Assembly: GCA_001796525.1 (NCBI GenBank)
Contig: MGMT01000010.1
Span: forward strand, 1-8,789
Source of the DNA: Chloroflexi bacterium RBG_13_51_52
GTDB lineage: Bacteria; Chloroflexota; Dehalococcoidia; Dehalococcoidales; RBG-16-60-22
Direction: 5' to 3'
DNA: 8,789 nt
Under the pieces are notes generated by a model. It searched no databases. It saw only the letters and a list, made by a program, of their open reading frames with translations, and had not been told where the DNA came from. The number at the start of each line of letters is the position of its first letter. Position 1 is the first letter of the stretch. Positions 1-6,044 of this stretch are shown here, piece by piece. Made by a program: the position numbers and the translations under genes.

Positions 1-777
1 CACCCCGCCCAGCATTATCTCCCTGCTGTCGCCGATGCCGTGATAGTCCGTCCCCCCGGTAGATATAAGCCCGTATTTTTTCGCCAGCTTCAGGGTGGCT
101 TCGGTTGCCGCGGGAGTATTGTCTTTATAATACGCTTCGATGCCGATAAGACCGGCGGCTTTAAGGATTTTTACCATCGCCTCCGGCTTTTTTACAGTGA
201 AAGGGTGCGCGAGTACGGGCAGGCCTTTGGCGCGTAAAATCAGCGCCACCGCTTCTTCCGGCGTTACCTTTTCACGCTCGACATAAGCCGGGCCGCCGCG
301 GCCGATGTATTTATCAAAAGCCTCCTCGAAAGTGGCGATATAGCCCTTTTCCAGCAGCGCCTGCGCAATGTGGGGTCGCCCGATAGCCCCGTCGCCGGCG
401 ATTTCTTGCACCCTTGACCAGTCGATTTTTATCCCCAGCTCACCAAGCTTCGCCACCATGCGCTGTCCTCTGCCCAGGCGGGAATCGCGGAATTTCTCCA
501 GCTCTTTTTGAAAGTCGCGGCTGGTGTAATCGATAAAATATCCGAGGATATGTGCTTCGCCGTCGGTAAGTTCGGTGCTTAGTTCCACGCCGGGTATGAA
601 GGTAAGGTCGGGGTAATTTTTAGCGGCTTTTAGAGCCGGTTCAATACCATCTATGGAGTCGTGGTCGGTCAGCGATATTACCTTTAAGCCGATTTCCGCT
701 GCCTTGCCGATGATGGCTGCCGGGCTGTATTTACCGTCGGAAGCAGTGGAGTGGATGTGCAGGTCCACCAGGCTCAC
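1..777 (-). CDS. PHP-domain metal-dependent phosphoesterase (TrpH/YciV-like), C-terminus cut by window edge
   Basis: A probable metal-dependent phosphoesterase of the PHP superfamily; relatives of this group act on small phosphorylated nucleotides or the 5' ends of short RNAs, but the substrate here cannot be read from the sequence. The N-terminus carries the first PHP motif DLHIHS (H7 and H9) with D14 in TASDG, followed by SLTDHDSIDG near residues 34-43, then PGVELS, VLAHPF and GTDYHG, which together supply the usual metal ligands. About 259 codons are visible, and the reading frame runs off position 1, probably about 20-30 residues short of the end. The start is a GTG whose GTGA overlaps the ymdB stop by 4 bp, with AGGAG about 11 bases upstream. 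This indicates translational coupling and makes it the last visible gene of the rny-ymdB transcript. No upstream alternative start would keep the motif so close to the N-terminus. Confidence 0.88.
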   Translation of the reverse strand, partial: MSLVDLHIHSTASDGKYSPAAIIGKAAEIGLKVISLTDHDSIDGIEPALKAAKNYPDLTFIPGVELSTELTDGEAHILGYFIDYTSRDFQKELEKFRDSRLGRGQRMVAKLGELGIKIDWSRVQEIAGDGAIGRPHIAQALLEKGYIATFEEAFDKYIGRGGPAYVEREKVTPEEAVALILRAKGLPVLAHPFTVKKPEAMVKILKAAGLIGIEAYYKDNTPAATEATLKLAKKYGLISTGGTDYHGIGDSREIMLGGV

Positions 778-1547
778 GATTCTTTCAACTCCTGCTGGAT
801 GCGCTTGATGGCGGTCGCCTTGCCGCTGACTTCATCAACCTCAACGAGGATGGCGTTGAGTACCGGTTTCCCTTTGCCTACAGTAAGGTGGTGCGGCATC
901 TGCGTAAGGAAACGCTGAATTACCGCATCGGCATCGTCCCCGATAATCGAATCGGTTGGTCCGGTCATGCCGATGTCGGTGACATACGCGGTGCCCCCGG
1001 TCAATATCTGTGTATCGATGGTGCCCACGTGCGTATGCGTGCCGAGTACCGCGCTAACCCGCCCGTCCAGGTAACGCCCCATGGCAACCTTCTCGGAGGT
1101 CGCCTCGGCGTGAAAATCGACGATAATTATCCTGGGTTTATTGTCGAGTTCGTTCAGCAGCTTGTCCATCGCCCGGAAGGGGCAGTCGTAGCTGTTCATG
1201 AATGTCCGGCCTATCAAATTGACTATCAAAGCTTTTCCGAACACCATATAGCCCCTTCCCGGCACCCCGGCCGGATAGTTTAACGGCCGCAGGATAGGCA
1301 TATCCGAATCCAGGTAGGGGATGATTTCTTTCTGAGCGAAAATATGATTGCCGGAGGTAAGGACATTGATACCGGCATCCAGCAGTTCCTGGGCGGTATC
1401 CAGTGTCAGGCCGAAACCGCCGGCGGTGTTCTCCGCGTTGCCGATGATAATTTCTATCTTGTACTGCTTGCGTATGGCCCGCAGATGCATATTAATGACC
1501 TGCCGCCCCGGCCGGCCGATGATGTCGCCTATAGCTAATATGTTCAT
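774..1547 (-). CDS. ymdB: YmdB-family metallophosphoesterase (TIGR00282)
   Basis: A cytoplasmic calcineurin-like metallophosphoesterase of the YmdB family. In Bacillus subtilis YmdB hydrolyses 2',3'-cyclic nucleotides and influences sporulation and biofilm choice; that role is family knowledge and is not shown here. The 257 residues match the usual family length. Visible dimetal-site motifs, in order, are GDIIGRPGR (D8), IGNAEN (E39, N40), TSGNHIF (N67, H68), DFHAEATSEK (H146) and GTHTHVGT (H171, H173). All expected ligands are present, so it should be active. The ATG lies only 3 bases after the rny stop in an A-rich stretch with no recognisable Shine-Dalgarno sequence, so translation probably depends on ribosomes finishing rny. 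Its stop overlaps the GTG start of the PHP gene. rny next to ymdB is also the arrangement in Firmicutes, linking RNA decay with cyclic nucleotide clearance. Confidence 0.95.
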   Translation of the reverse strand: MNILAIGDIIGRPGRQVINMHLRAIRKQYKIEIIIGNAENTAGGFGLTLDTAQELLDAGINVLTSGNHIFAQKEIIPYLDSDMPILRPLNYPAGVPGRGYMVFGKALIVNLIGRTFMNSYDCPFRAMDKLLNELDNKPRIIIVDFHAEATSEKVAMGRYLDGRVSAVLGTHTHVGTIDTQILTGGTAYVTDIGMTGPTDSIIGDDADAVIQRFLTQMPHHLTVGKGKPVLNAILVEVDEVSGKATAIKRIQQELKES

Positions 1548-1550
1548 TTT

Positions 1551-3089
1551 TTATTTAGCGTAGTCTACCGCCCGGGTCTCACGGAGCACGGTAACCTTTA
1601 TCTGCCCCGGATAGTCCAGCGTCTCCTCTATCTTTTTCACGATGTCTCTTGCCAGTCTCATGGCTCCCAGGTCGTCGATAGCTTCCGGCTTTACTAGGAT
1701 ACGCACCTCGCGTCCGGCCTGGATGGCGTAGGATTTCTCGACGCCGTTAAAGCTGTCGGCGATATCTTCCAGCGCCCTGAGCCGTTTCAGGTAGCTTTCC
1801 AGAGACTCGCGCCGCGCGCCCGGTCTGGCGCTGCTGATGGCGTCCGCAGCGGAAGCTATGTAGCCCCAGATGCTGGTATCGCTGGTCTCCAGGTGATGCT
1901 CGGCGACGCCTTTGAGCACCTCCGGCGACTTTTCCCATTGCTTGACGAGGTCGGCGCCGATGGCTGCGTGGGTGCCTTCGACTTCTCTATCGACGGCTTT
2001 GCCGATATCGTGCAATAAACCGACCTTCTTGGCGGTATTAACATTGGCTCCCAGTTCCGCGGCAATCATACCGGCAAGGTAGGCAACCTCGGTGCTGTGT
2101 TCCAGAGCGTTTTGACCGTAGCTGGTGCGGTATTTTAGCCGGCCCAGCAGCTTAATAAGCTCGGGGTGAAGCTGTACTCCTAGTTGTAAAACCGCCTGCT
2201 CGCCGGCTTTCTGGATATCGGCATCTACTTCACTCTTGGCTTTAGCGGCCATTTCTTCGATACGCGCCGGGTGTATGCGGCCGTCCTGGATGAGCCGGTT
2301 CAAGGCAACGCGTGCTATCTCGCGGCGTACCGGGTCGAAGCTGGATATCGTTACCGCTTCCGGCGTATCGTCGATGATGAGGTCTACCCCGGTAGCCTGT
2401 TCCAGCGCCCTGATGTTGCGTCCTTCTCTACCGATGAGCCTGCCTTTCATCTCATCGTTAGGCAGAGGCACGACCGAAACCGTGGATTCCGCCACAATTT
2501 CCGAGGCGCTGCGCTGTATTGCCATTGATAGAATTTCCTGCGCTTTCTGGTCGGACTCTTCCTTTAGTTTGTTTTCCCACTGGCGCAGGCGCCGGGATGC
2601 CTCGTTCTGCATCTCGATCTCCATAGCGCCGAGCAGCATTTCCTTGGCTTCTGCGCTGGACATCTTGGAAATAAGCTCCAGTTGTTTGAGCTGTTTGTCT
2701 TTAAGCTCTGCAACCTGGGCGCGGTTGGTCTCGATTTCTTTCTCCCGGTTGACCAGGTTTCTTTCGCGTTGATCGACGTTTTCCAATTTGCGGTCCAGCG
2801 TCTCCGATTTCTGGTTCAACCGGTTTTCCTGTCGCTGCACTTCAGCGCGCCGCTCTCGATAGTCGGTATCGGCTGTCGATTTGAGACGTTTGGATTCATT
2901 CTGGGCTTCCTGAAGGATACCCTTGGCTTCATTCCTGGCCTCCGAGACCATTTTTACGGCTTTCCTCTCGGCAATGCGCATCTGCCGGTTAAAGAGTACG
3001 CGGCGTAAAAGGAAAAGGCCTACTACGCCTAATATTGCACCGATGATGAAGGCAAAGCCGATGGCTAAATATACTAATACTGCATCCAC
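1551..3089 (-). CDS. rny: Ribonuclease Y (endoribonuclease, membrane-anchored)
   Basis: RNase Y starts mRNA decay by endonucleolytic cleavage and is a membrane-tethered partner of the RNA degradosome in Firmicutes. The 512 residues have the full family architecture: one hydrophobic membrane segment at about residues 4-29 followed by basic residues; a long charged coiled coil at about 35-200 rich in E, K, Q and R; a KH domain with GRLIGREGRNIR at 216-227; and an HD domain with H331, the HD pair H360-D361 in LLHDIGKA, the AEHHLE histidines near 398-399 and D416. No key residue is missing. The start is GTG, chosen because AAAAGGAGGG lies just upstream with 6-base spacing; an ATG inside the ribosome-binding region is out of frame. 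The 86 bases between this gene and recX are AT-rich, and I could not assign a convincing promoter there, so it may be read from recA-recX. Confidence 0.97.
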   Translation of the reverse strand: MDAVLVYLAIGFAFIIGAILGVVGLFLLRRVLFNRQMRIAERKAVKMVSEARNEAKGILQEAQNESKRLKSTADTDYRERRAEVQRQENRLNQKSETLDRKLENVDQRERNLVNREKEIETNRAQVAELKDKQLKQLELISKMSSAEAKEMLLGAMEIEMQNEASRRLRQWENKLKEESDQKAQEILSMAIQRSASEIVAESTVSVVPLPNDEMKGRLIGREGRNIRALEQATGVDLIIDDTPEAVTISSFDPVRREIARVALNRLIQDGRIHPARIEEMAAKAKSEVDADIQKAGEQAVLQLGVQLHPELIKLLGRLKYRTSYGQNALEHSTEVAYLAGMIAAELGANVNTAKKVGLLHDIGKAVDREVEGTHAAIGADLVKQWEKSPEVLKGVAEHHLETSDTSIWGYIASAADAISSARPGARRESLESYLKRLRALEDIADSFNGVEKSYAIQAGREVRILVKPEAIDDLGAMRLARDIVKKIEETLDYPGQIKVTVLRETRAVDYAK

Positions 3090-3175
3090 TTCATCCCTCC
3101 TTTTAAAAGACGTTTAATTATTTATTTTTTACTCTGTCACATATGGCATTAACTTTTAAACTGCTTGGCTATTAA

Positions 3176-3811
3176 CTATTTTGAGATATTATTATGCTCT
3201 TTCCATATCCTTTCTGTTATTTCATTGATGATGCTGTAATTAAAGCCCCGCCGCCCCAGGTATGCGCCCAGGCGCTGGCGGAAGACCTGATAATCGTTTG
3301 TTGATAAACGGGGCGCCCTTTTCAAAGCCGCCCGGTAGGCGCTATCTTTTTCATCGATTTCACCGATGACCTTTTCGATAATATCGCTACTAAGTCCCTT
3401 ACGCCTTAGTTCCAGTTTTGTCATACGCCGGCTGCGCGGACTGAATGCTTCGCGGTTTTCTTTCCAGAACCGGGCGAAGGCGATATCGTCCACCAGCCCC
3501 CGCTCTTTTAACCAAACAATAGTTTTTTCAATATATTCGTCATCGTATCCGCGACGCTGCAAACGCTGCCTTATTTCCGCCTCGCTACGCGGACGGTATC
3601 CCAGGAAGCGGGTCGCTGCGTTCAGGCAGCGCTGAAAACGGTCTTGAGTTCCTAACTGTTCCAGCTGGCTTTCGTTTATTTCCTGCCCTTCTTTGAGTCC
3701 CTCTTTCAGGGCTGTTTCTGCCAGCAGTCCCAGGGTAAATTTCCCGTCGAGGTAAACGTTAACGCGCTTCTCCCTGCTCTTGCCTGTCTTTATTCCTGTT
3801 ATTTTACTCAT
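3176..3811 (-). CDS. recX: Regulatory protein RecX
   Basis: RecX binds RecA filaments and limits or modulates their extension and activity. The 211 residues comprise an N-terminal beta-rich extension (KRVNVYLDGKF near 15-25), then the alpha-helical RecX core of tandem three-helix repeats: LGYRPRSEAEIRQRL with YIEKTIVWLKERGLVDD, then PRSRRMTKLELRRKG with IIEKVI, then YQVFRQRLGAYLGRRGF with IINEI near the C-terminus. The motifs RSEAEIRQRL and GLVDDIAFARFW are characteristic. An N-terminal extension of this kind is common in Gram-positive RecX and absent from the shorter enterobacterial protein. The ATG has AAGG about 9 bases upstream, a modest ribosome-binding site. It sits directly downstream of recA, separated by a hairpin that probably lowers recX expression relative to recA, an arrangement documented for E. 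coli recA-recX. Confidence 0.93.
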   Translation of the reverse strand: MSKITGIKTGKSREKRVNVYLDGKFTLGLLAETALKEGLKEGQEINESQLEQLGTQDRFQRCLNAATRFLGYRPRSEAEIRQRLQRRGYDDEYIEKTIVWLKERGLVDDIAFARFWKENREAFSPRSRRMTKLELRRKGLSSDIIEKVIGEIDEKDSAYRAALKRAPRLSTNDYQVFRQRLGAYLGRRGFNYSIINEITERIWKEHNNISK

Positions 3812-3837
3812 CCGGTTTAGCCTTATTTTAAATACAA

Positions 3838-3863
3838 AAGGCTGAAGCCTTTGCTTCAGCCTT
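3838..3863 (-). terminator. Hairpin between recA and recX, probable partial intrinsic terminator
   Basis: A perfect 11-bp inverted repeat, AAGGCTGAAGC with GCTTCAGCCTT, flanks a 4-base loop. It lies about 40 bases after the recA stop and 27 bases before the recX ATG. Read on the minus strand, the stem is followed by TTGTATTT, a short interrupted T-tract. The strong stem with a weak T-run fits an attenuating terminator that allows some read-through into recX. No separate recX promoter was evident. Confidence 0.72.
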
Positions 3864-3904
3864 GTTAACCTTATTTTTTCGGTTAGTTTTACTGCCGTAT
3901 AATT

Positions 3905-4921
3905 CTAATCTTCTGCTGATGGTACGAGTTGGGCAGTGCCGGCTGAAGCTCTTATCTTCTCTTCAATTTCTTTGGCAAGCTCGGGATTCTGCTTGAGATA
4001 CCCTTTGGCACTCTCCCTCCCCTGCCCGAGGCGGATGTCACCATAAGAGAAAAAGGAGCCGGCTTTATTGATAATGCCCATCTCGATACCCGTATCAATG
4101 ATATTGCCCTCCTGACTAATACCGTGGTCGAACATGATGTCGAACTCGGCGGTGCGGAAAGGCGGGGCAACTTTATTCTTTACTACCTTGGCTTTTACAC
4201 GATTGCCAATAGCTACATTTCCCTGCTTGATGATCTCGGCGCGCCGCAGTTCTATTCTCGTGGAACTGTAGAACTTTAACGCTCTGCCTCCGGTGGTTAC
4301 TTCCGGATTACCGAAAACGATGCCGACTTTTTCCCGGAGCTGGTTGATGAATACCACCGCTGTCCCGGCCCTACCGATGGCGGCAGCCAGTTTTCTCAAA
4401 GCTTGCGACATCAGGCGGGCTTGCAGTCCCATTTGCGGATCTCCCATGTCCCCCTCGATTTCCGCCCGGGGGACCAGTGCAGCCACGCTATCGATGATTA
4501 TCGCATCGACGGCGCTGCTTCTTACCAGTGCTTCGGTGATTTCCAGGGCTTGTTCGCCGGTATCCGGTTGTGAGATGAGAAGATCGTTAACATTGACGCC
4601 GCAGTTAGCGGCATAAGCTGGGTCGAGGGCATGCTCGGCATCTATATAGGCAACCGTGCCCCCCTTTTTTTGAGCTTCGGCGATAATATGCTGTGCCAGG
4701 GTAGTTTTTCCCGACGACTCGGGTCCGAATATTTCCGTGATACGGCCTCTCGGTATCCCTCCAATACCGAGGGCGAGGTCCAAGGCCAGTGAGCCGGTTG
4801 GAATGGCTTCAATCGGCGGCAGTCCGGCGGCTTCTCCAAGTTTCATGATAGAGCCCTTGCCGAACCGCTTTTCTATCTGTCCGATAGCCAGTTCCAGCGC
4901 TTTTTCTCTTTCCGTTGTCAT
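3905..4921 (-). CDS. recA: Recombinase RecA
   Basis: RecA forms ATP-dependent filaments on single-stranded DNA, catalyses strand exchange and triggers LexA self-cleavage in organisms with an SOS response. From the ATG at 4921 the protein has 338 residues, numbered almost exactly as in E. coli: Walker A GPESSGKT at 66-73, catalytic E96 in YIDAEHALD, Walker B IIIDSVAAL around 140-148, loop L1 EIEGDMGD around 154-161, and loop L2 from NQLREKVG to GNPEVTTGG, followed by ALKFYSSTR. The C-terminus is shorter than in E. coli and lacks most of the acidic tail, ending PSAED. A TTG 12 bases upstream could extend it by four residues, but that TTG overlaps the Shine-Dalgarno GAGG that serves the ATG, so the shorter form is preferred. 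It is the first gene of the leftward group and has its own promoter. Confidence 0.98.
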   Translation of the reverse strand: MTTEREKALELAIGQIEKRFGKGSIMKLGEAAGLPPIEAIPTGSLALDLALGIGGIPRGRITEIFGPESSGKTTLAQHIIAEAQKKGGTVAYIDAEHALDPAYAANCGVNVNDLLISQPDTGEQALEITEALVRSSAVDAIIIDSVAALVPRAEIEGDMGDPQMGLQARLMSQALRKLAAAIGRAGTAVVFINQLREKVGIVFGNPEVTTGGRALKFYSSTRIELRRAEIIKQGNVAIGNRVKAKVVKNKVAPPFRTAEFDIMFDHGISQEGNIIDTGIEMGIINKAGSFFSYGDIRLGQGRESAKGYLKQNPELAKEIEEKIRASAGTAQLVPSAED

Positions 4922-4927
4922 CTTTAA

Positions 4928-4931
4928 CCTC
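4928..4931 (-). promoter_or_regulatory. Ribosome-binding site deciding the recA start
   Basis: GAGG on the minus strand lies 6 bases before the ATG at 4921. It favours that ATG over the in-frame TTG at 4933-4931, which itself overlaps this site. Confidence 0.65.
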
Positions 4932-4937
4932 AACCCG

Positions 4938-4978
4938 ATAATAGCACAATTGTTTTACTAAAACAAGTGGTTTTTTTT
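4938..4978 (-). promoter_or_regulatory. recA promoter with upstream A-tract
   Basis: On the minus strand a -35 element TTGTTT (4966-4961) is followed by exactly 17 bases and a -10 element TATTAT (4943-4938). TGC directly precedes the -10, giving an extended -10. An eight-base A-tract (4978-4971) just upstream of the -35 resembles an UP element. The -10 ends only 16 bases before the recA ATG, so the transcript leader would be very short. Confidence 0.72.
4950..4966. promoter_or_regulatory. Perfect 17-bp palindrome in the recA promoter, candidate SOS/LexA-type operator
   Basis: TTGTTTTA-G-TAAAACAA (minus-strand reading) is a perfect palindrome with 8-base arms and one central base. It covers the whole -35 and the first part of the spacer of the recA promoter, where a repressor would block RNA polymerase. 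It does not match the Firmicutes LexA box (CGAAC-N4-GTTCG) or exactly match the enterobacterial CTGT-N8-ACAG, although its TTGT and ACAA ends recall the latter. Assignment to LexA is inferred from position only; no lexA gene is in the window. Confidence 0.5.
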
Positions 4979-4981
4979 ACA

Positions 4982-4998
4982 TAACATGCGGCGTGTTA
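4982..4998. repeat. Imperfect 17-bp palindrome upstream of recA
   Basis: TAACATGC-G-GCGTGTTA has 8-base arms with one mismatched pair around a single central base. Its centre is 32 bp, about three helical turns, from the centre of the perfect palindrome in the recA promoter. The sequences of the two palindromes differ. It could be a second regulator site; no direct evidence beyond symmetry and spacing. Confidence 0.35.
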
Positions 4999-5094
4999 GC
5001 CTCGAGAAACATAATATTTTTTATATGCTTATTGAAATATTTACACGGAATGAATCAAACGAGTTTTCCCCAGATAGACCGGCAGGCTGTATTT

Positions 5095-5123
5095 TTGATA
5101 TCTGTACTGTCCGCAGTTATAAT
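5095..5123 (+). promoter_or_regulatory. Sigma70-type promoter of the SDR/acyl-CoA synthetase operon
   Basis: The -35 TTGATA (5095-5100) and a perfect -10 TATAAT (5118-5123) are separated by 17 bases. Transcription would begin near 5130, giving a leader of about 40 bases before the SDR start at 5172. It is divergent from the recA promoter, with about 130 bp between the two -35 elements. Confidence 0.8.
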
Positions 5124-5126
5124 GCT

Positions 5127-5145
5127 AGTATAGTTTCAATATACT
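5127..5145. promoter_or_regulatory. Inverted repeat at the SDR operon transcription start, possible operator
   Basis: AGTATA (5127-5132) and TATACT (5140-5145) form an inverted repeat with a 7-base spacer, covering the predicted start of transcription just after the -10. The position would suit repression by a dimeric regulator. It is too weak and AT-rich to be a likely RNA terminator. No regulator gene adjoins it. Confidence 0.4.
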
Positions 5146-5171
5146 GAAGCAAAAATAAGGAGTCTGGGTAT

Positions 5172-6005
5172 ATGGGCAGTCTTGAAGGAAAAGTGGCTCT
5201 GGTCACCGGAGCCGCCAGCAAAAGAGGCATGGGCCGCGCTATCGCCGTGCGCCTGGCTAAAGAAGGCGCCGATGTGGCAGTCCTCGATAAATATGCCGCA
5301 CCTAAAAGCATCTGGCCCGGGGACGAAGGGTGGGGTGGACTTAATGCCGTGGTAGAAGAAATCAAGGCGCAGGGCAGGAAGGGTCTGGCTCTGGTGGCTG
5401 ATATCGCCAGCGGTAAAGAAGTGGATGATGCCGTGGCTAAAACTCTGGAGAAATTCGGTAAAATAGACTTTCTGGTGCATTGCTGCGGCATTCGCGGCTC
5501 GATGACTACGCCCATTACCGACCTTTCGGAAGAAGATTGGCGGGCGATTATCGATATCAACCTGACAGGCTCGTTTTTTATCTCCCGCGCGGTTGCCAGG
5601 ACCATGATTCCCGATGGAGAGGGCAAGAAAATCGTGCTCATCGGTTCCAAAGCGGCGACGCAGGGCTATGCCGGTAGCAGTGGCTACTGCGCCTCGAAGC
5701 ACGGTATGTTGGGCCTTGGTAGGACTCTAGCTGCCGAGTTGGCGCAATATAAAATCAATGTCAATATCATTAATCCCGGCGGTTTTGATACTAATCTAAG
5801 AGACCAGGAGATTATCAAGCGGGCGAAAGCCCGGGGCATCGCCCTGGAAAAAGCCGTTGAAGAGGAACTGAAAAAGCCCGGCATCCGCGTGCCGTTGGGA
5901 CGCCTCGGCAAGCCGGAAGAAATAGCCGACCTCGTTTATTTTCTCGTTTCCGAGCATTCGGCTTACATTACCGGTAAAGCTATTGATATCGACGGCGGAG
6001 CCTAG
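5172..6005 (+). CDS. Short-chain dehydrogenase/reductase (SDR), classical fold, NAD(P)-dependent
   Basis: A cytoplasmic Rossmann-fold oxidoreductase that interconverts a hydroxyl and a keto group; substrate unknown. The 277 residues show the cofactor loop TGAASKRGMG (12-21), an acidic D39 at the end of strand 2 that suggests NAD(H) preference, N130 in DIN, catalytic S159 in LIGSK, Y172 and K176 in GYCASK, NPGG at 201-204, and the C-terminal IDIDGG. Two things depart from the commonest pattern: the glycine loop is two residues longer than TGxxxGxG, and the usual NNAG is replaced by HCCGI at about 103-107. A segment WPGDEGWGGL around 48-57 also lengthens the region after strand 2. The ATG has AAGGAG with 9-base spacing and its own strong promoter. 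It is followed after 39 bases by the acyl-CoA synthetase alpha gene, so a role in an acyl-CoA or hydroxy-acid pathway is inferred. Confidence 0.92.
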   Translation: MGSLEGKVALVTGAASKRGMGRAIAVRLAKEGADVAVLDKYAAPKSIWPGDEGWGGLNAVVEEIKAQGRKGLALVADIASGKEVDDAVAKTLEKFGKIDFLVHCCGIRGSMTTPITDLSEEDWRAIIDINLTGSFFISRAVARTMIPDGEGKKIVLIGSKAATQGYAGSSGYCASKHGMLGLGRTLAAELAQYKINVNIINPGGFDTNLRDQEIIKRAKARGIALEKAVEEELKKPGIRVPLGRLGKPEEIADLVYFLVSEHSAYITGKAIDIDGGA

Positions 6006-6033
6006 TATACAAGGGCGGAGTCTTGATTTACAT

Positions 6034-6037
6034 GAGG
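6034..6037 (+). promoter_or_regulatory. Ribosome-binding site deciding the TTG start of the synthetase alpha gene
   Basis: GAGG lies 7 bases before the TTG at 6045. An in-frame TGA at 6033-6035 blocks any longer reading frame, so the TTG is the most upstream possible start. Confidence 0.6.
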
Positions 6038-6044
6038 TACGACT

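Noticed and set aside
888..1283. 131-codon plus-strand frame opposite ymdB
   Set aside because: YmdB motifs on the minus strand are intact and convincing; the overlapping frame resembles nothing and lacks a start context.
2236..2772. Long plus-strand open frame (178 codons) opposite rny
   Set aside because: It is antisense to the well-supported RNase Y coding frame, has low-complexity Ser/Arg/Ile-rich composition, no ribosome-binding site of note and no recognisable domain.
3090..3175. Possible rny promoter (GTGACA followed by AT-rich sequence, minus strand)
   Set aside because: No -10 hexamer of reasonable quality lies at the right spacing; the AT-richness alone is not evidence.
3866..3885. 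TAACC/GGTTA inverted repeat with a 10-base loop just after recA
   Set aside because: Only five pairs with a long AT loop; not a credible terminator next to the 11-bp stem at 3838-3863.
4922..4933. TTG start adding four residues to RecA
   Set aside because: The TTG lies in the Shine-Dalgarno of the ATG at 4921, and RecA numbering from the ATG matches E. coli exactly at Walker A and E96.
4922..5171. Riboswitch, small RNA or attachment site in the divergent intergenic region
   Set aside because: Apart from the two promoters and the palindromes listed, no conserved RNA fold, T-box, tRNA-like sequence or direct repeats were seen; leaders on both sides are too short for a known riboswitch.
5117..5702. 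Two minus-strand open frames of 177 and 188 codons opposite the SDR gene
   Set aside because: The SDR on the plus strand has complete motifs, a promoter and a Shine-Dalgarno sequence; the antisense frames show no family features and arise from codon bias of the real gene.
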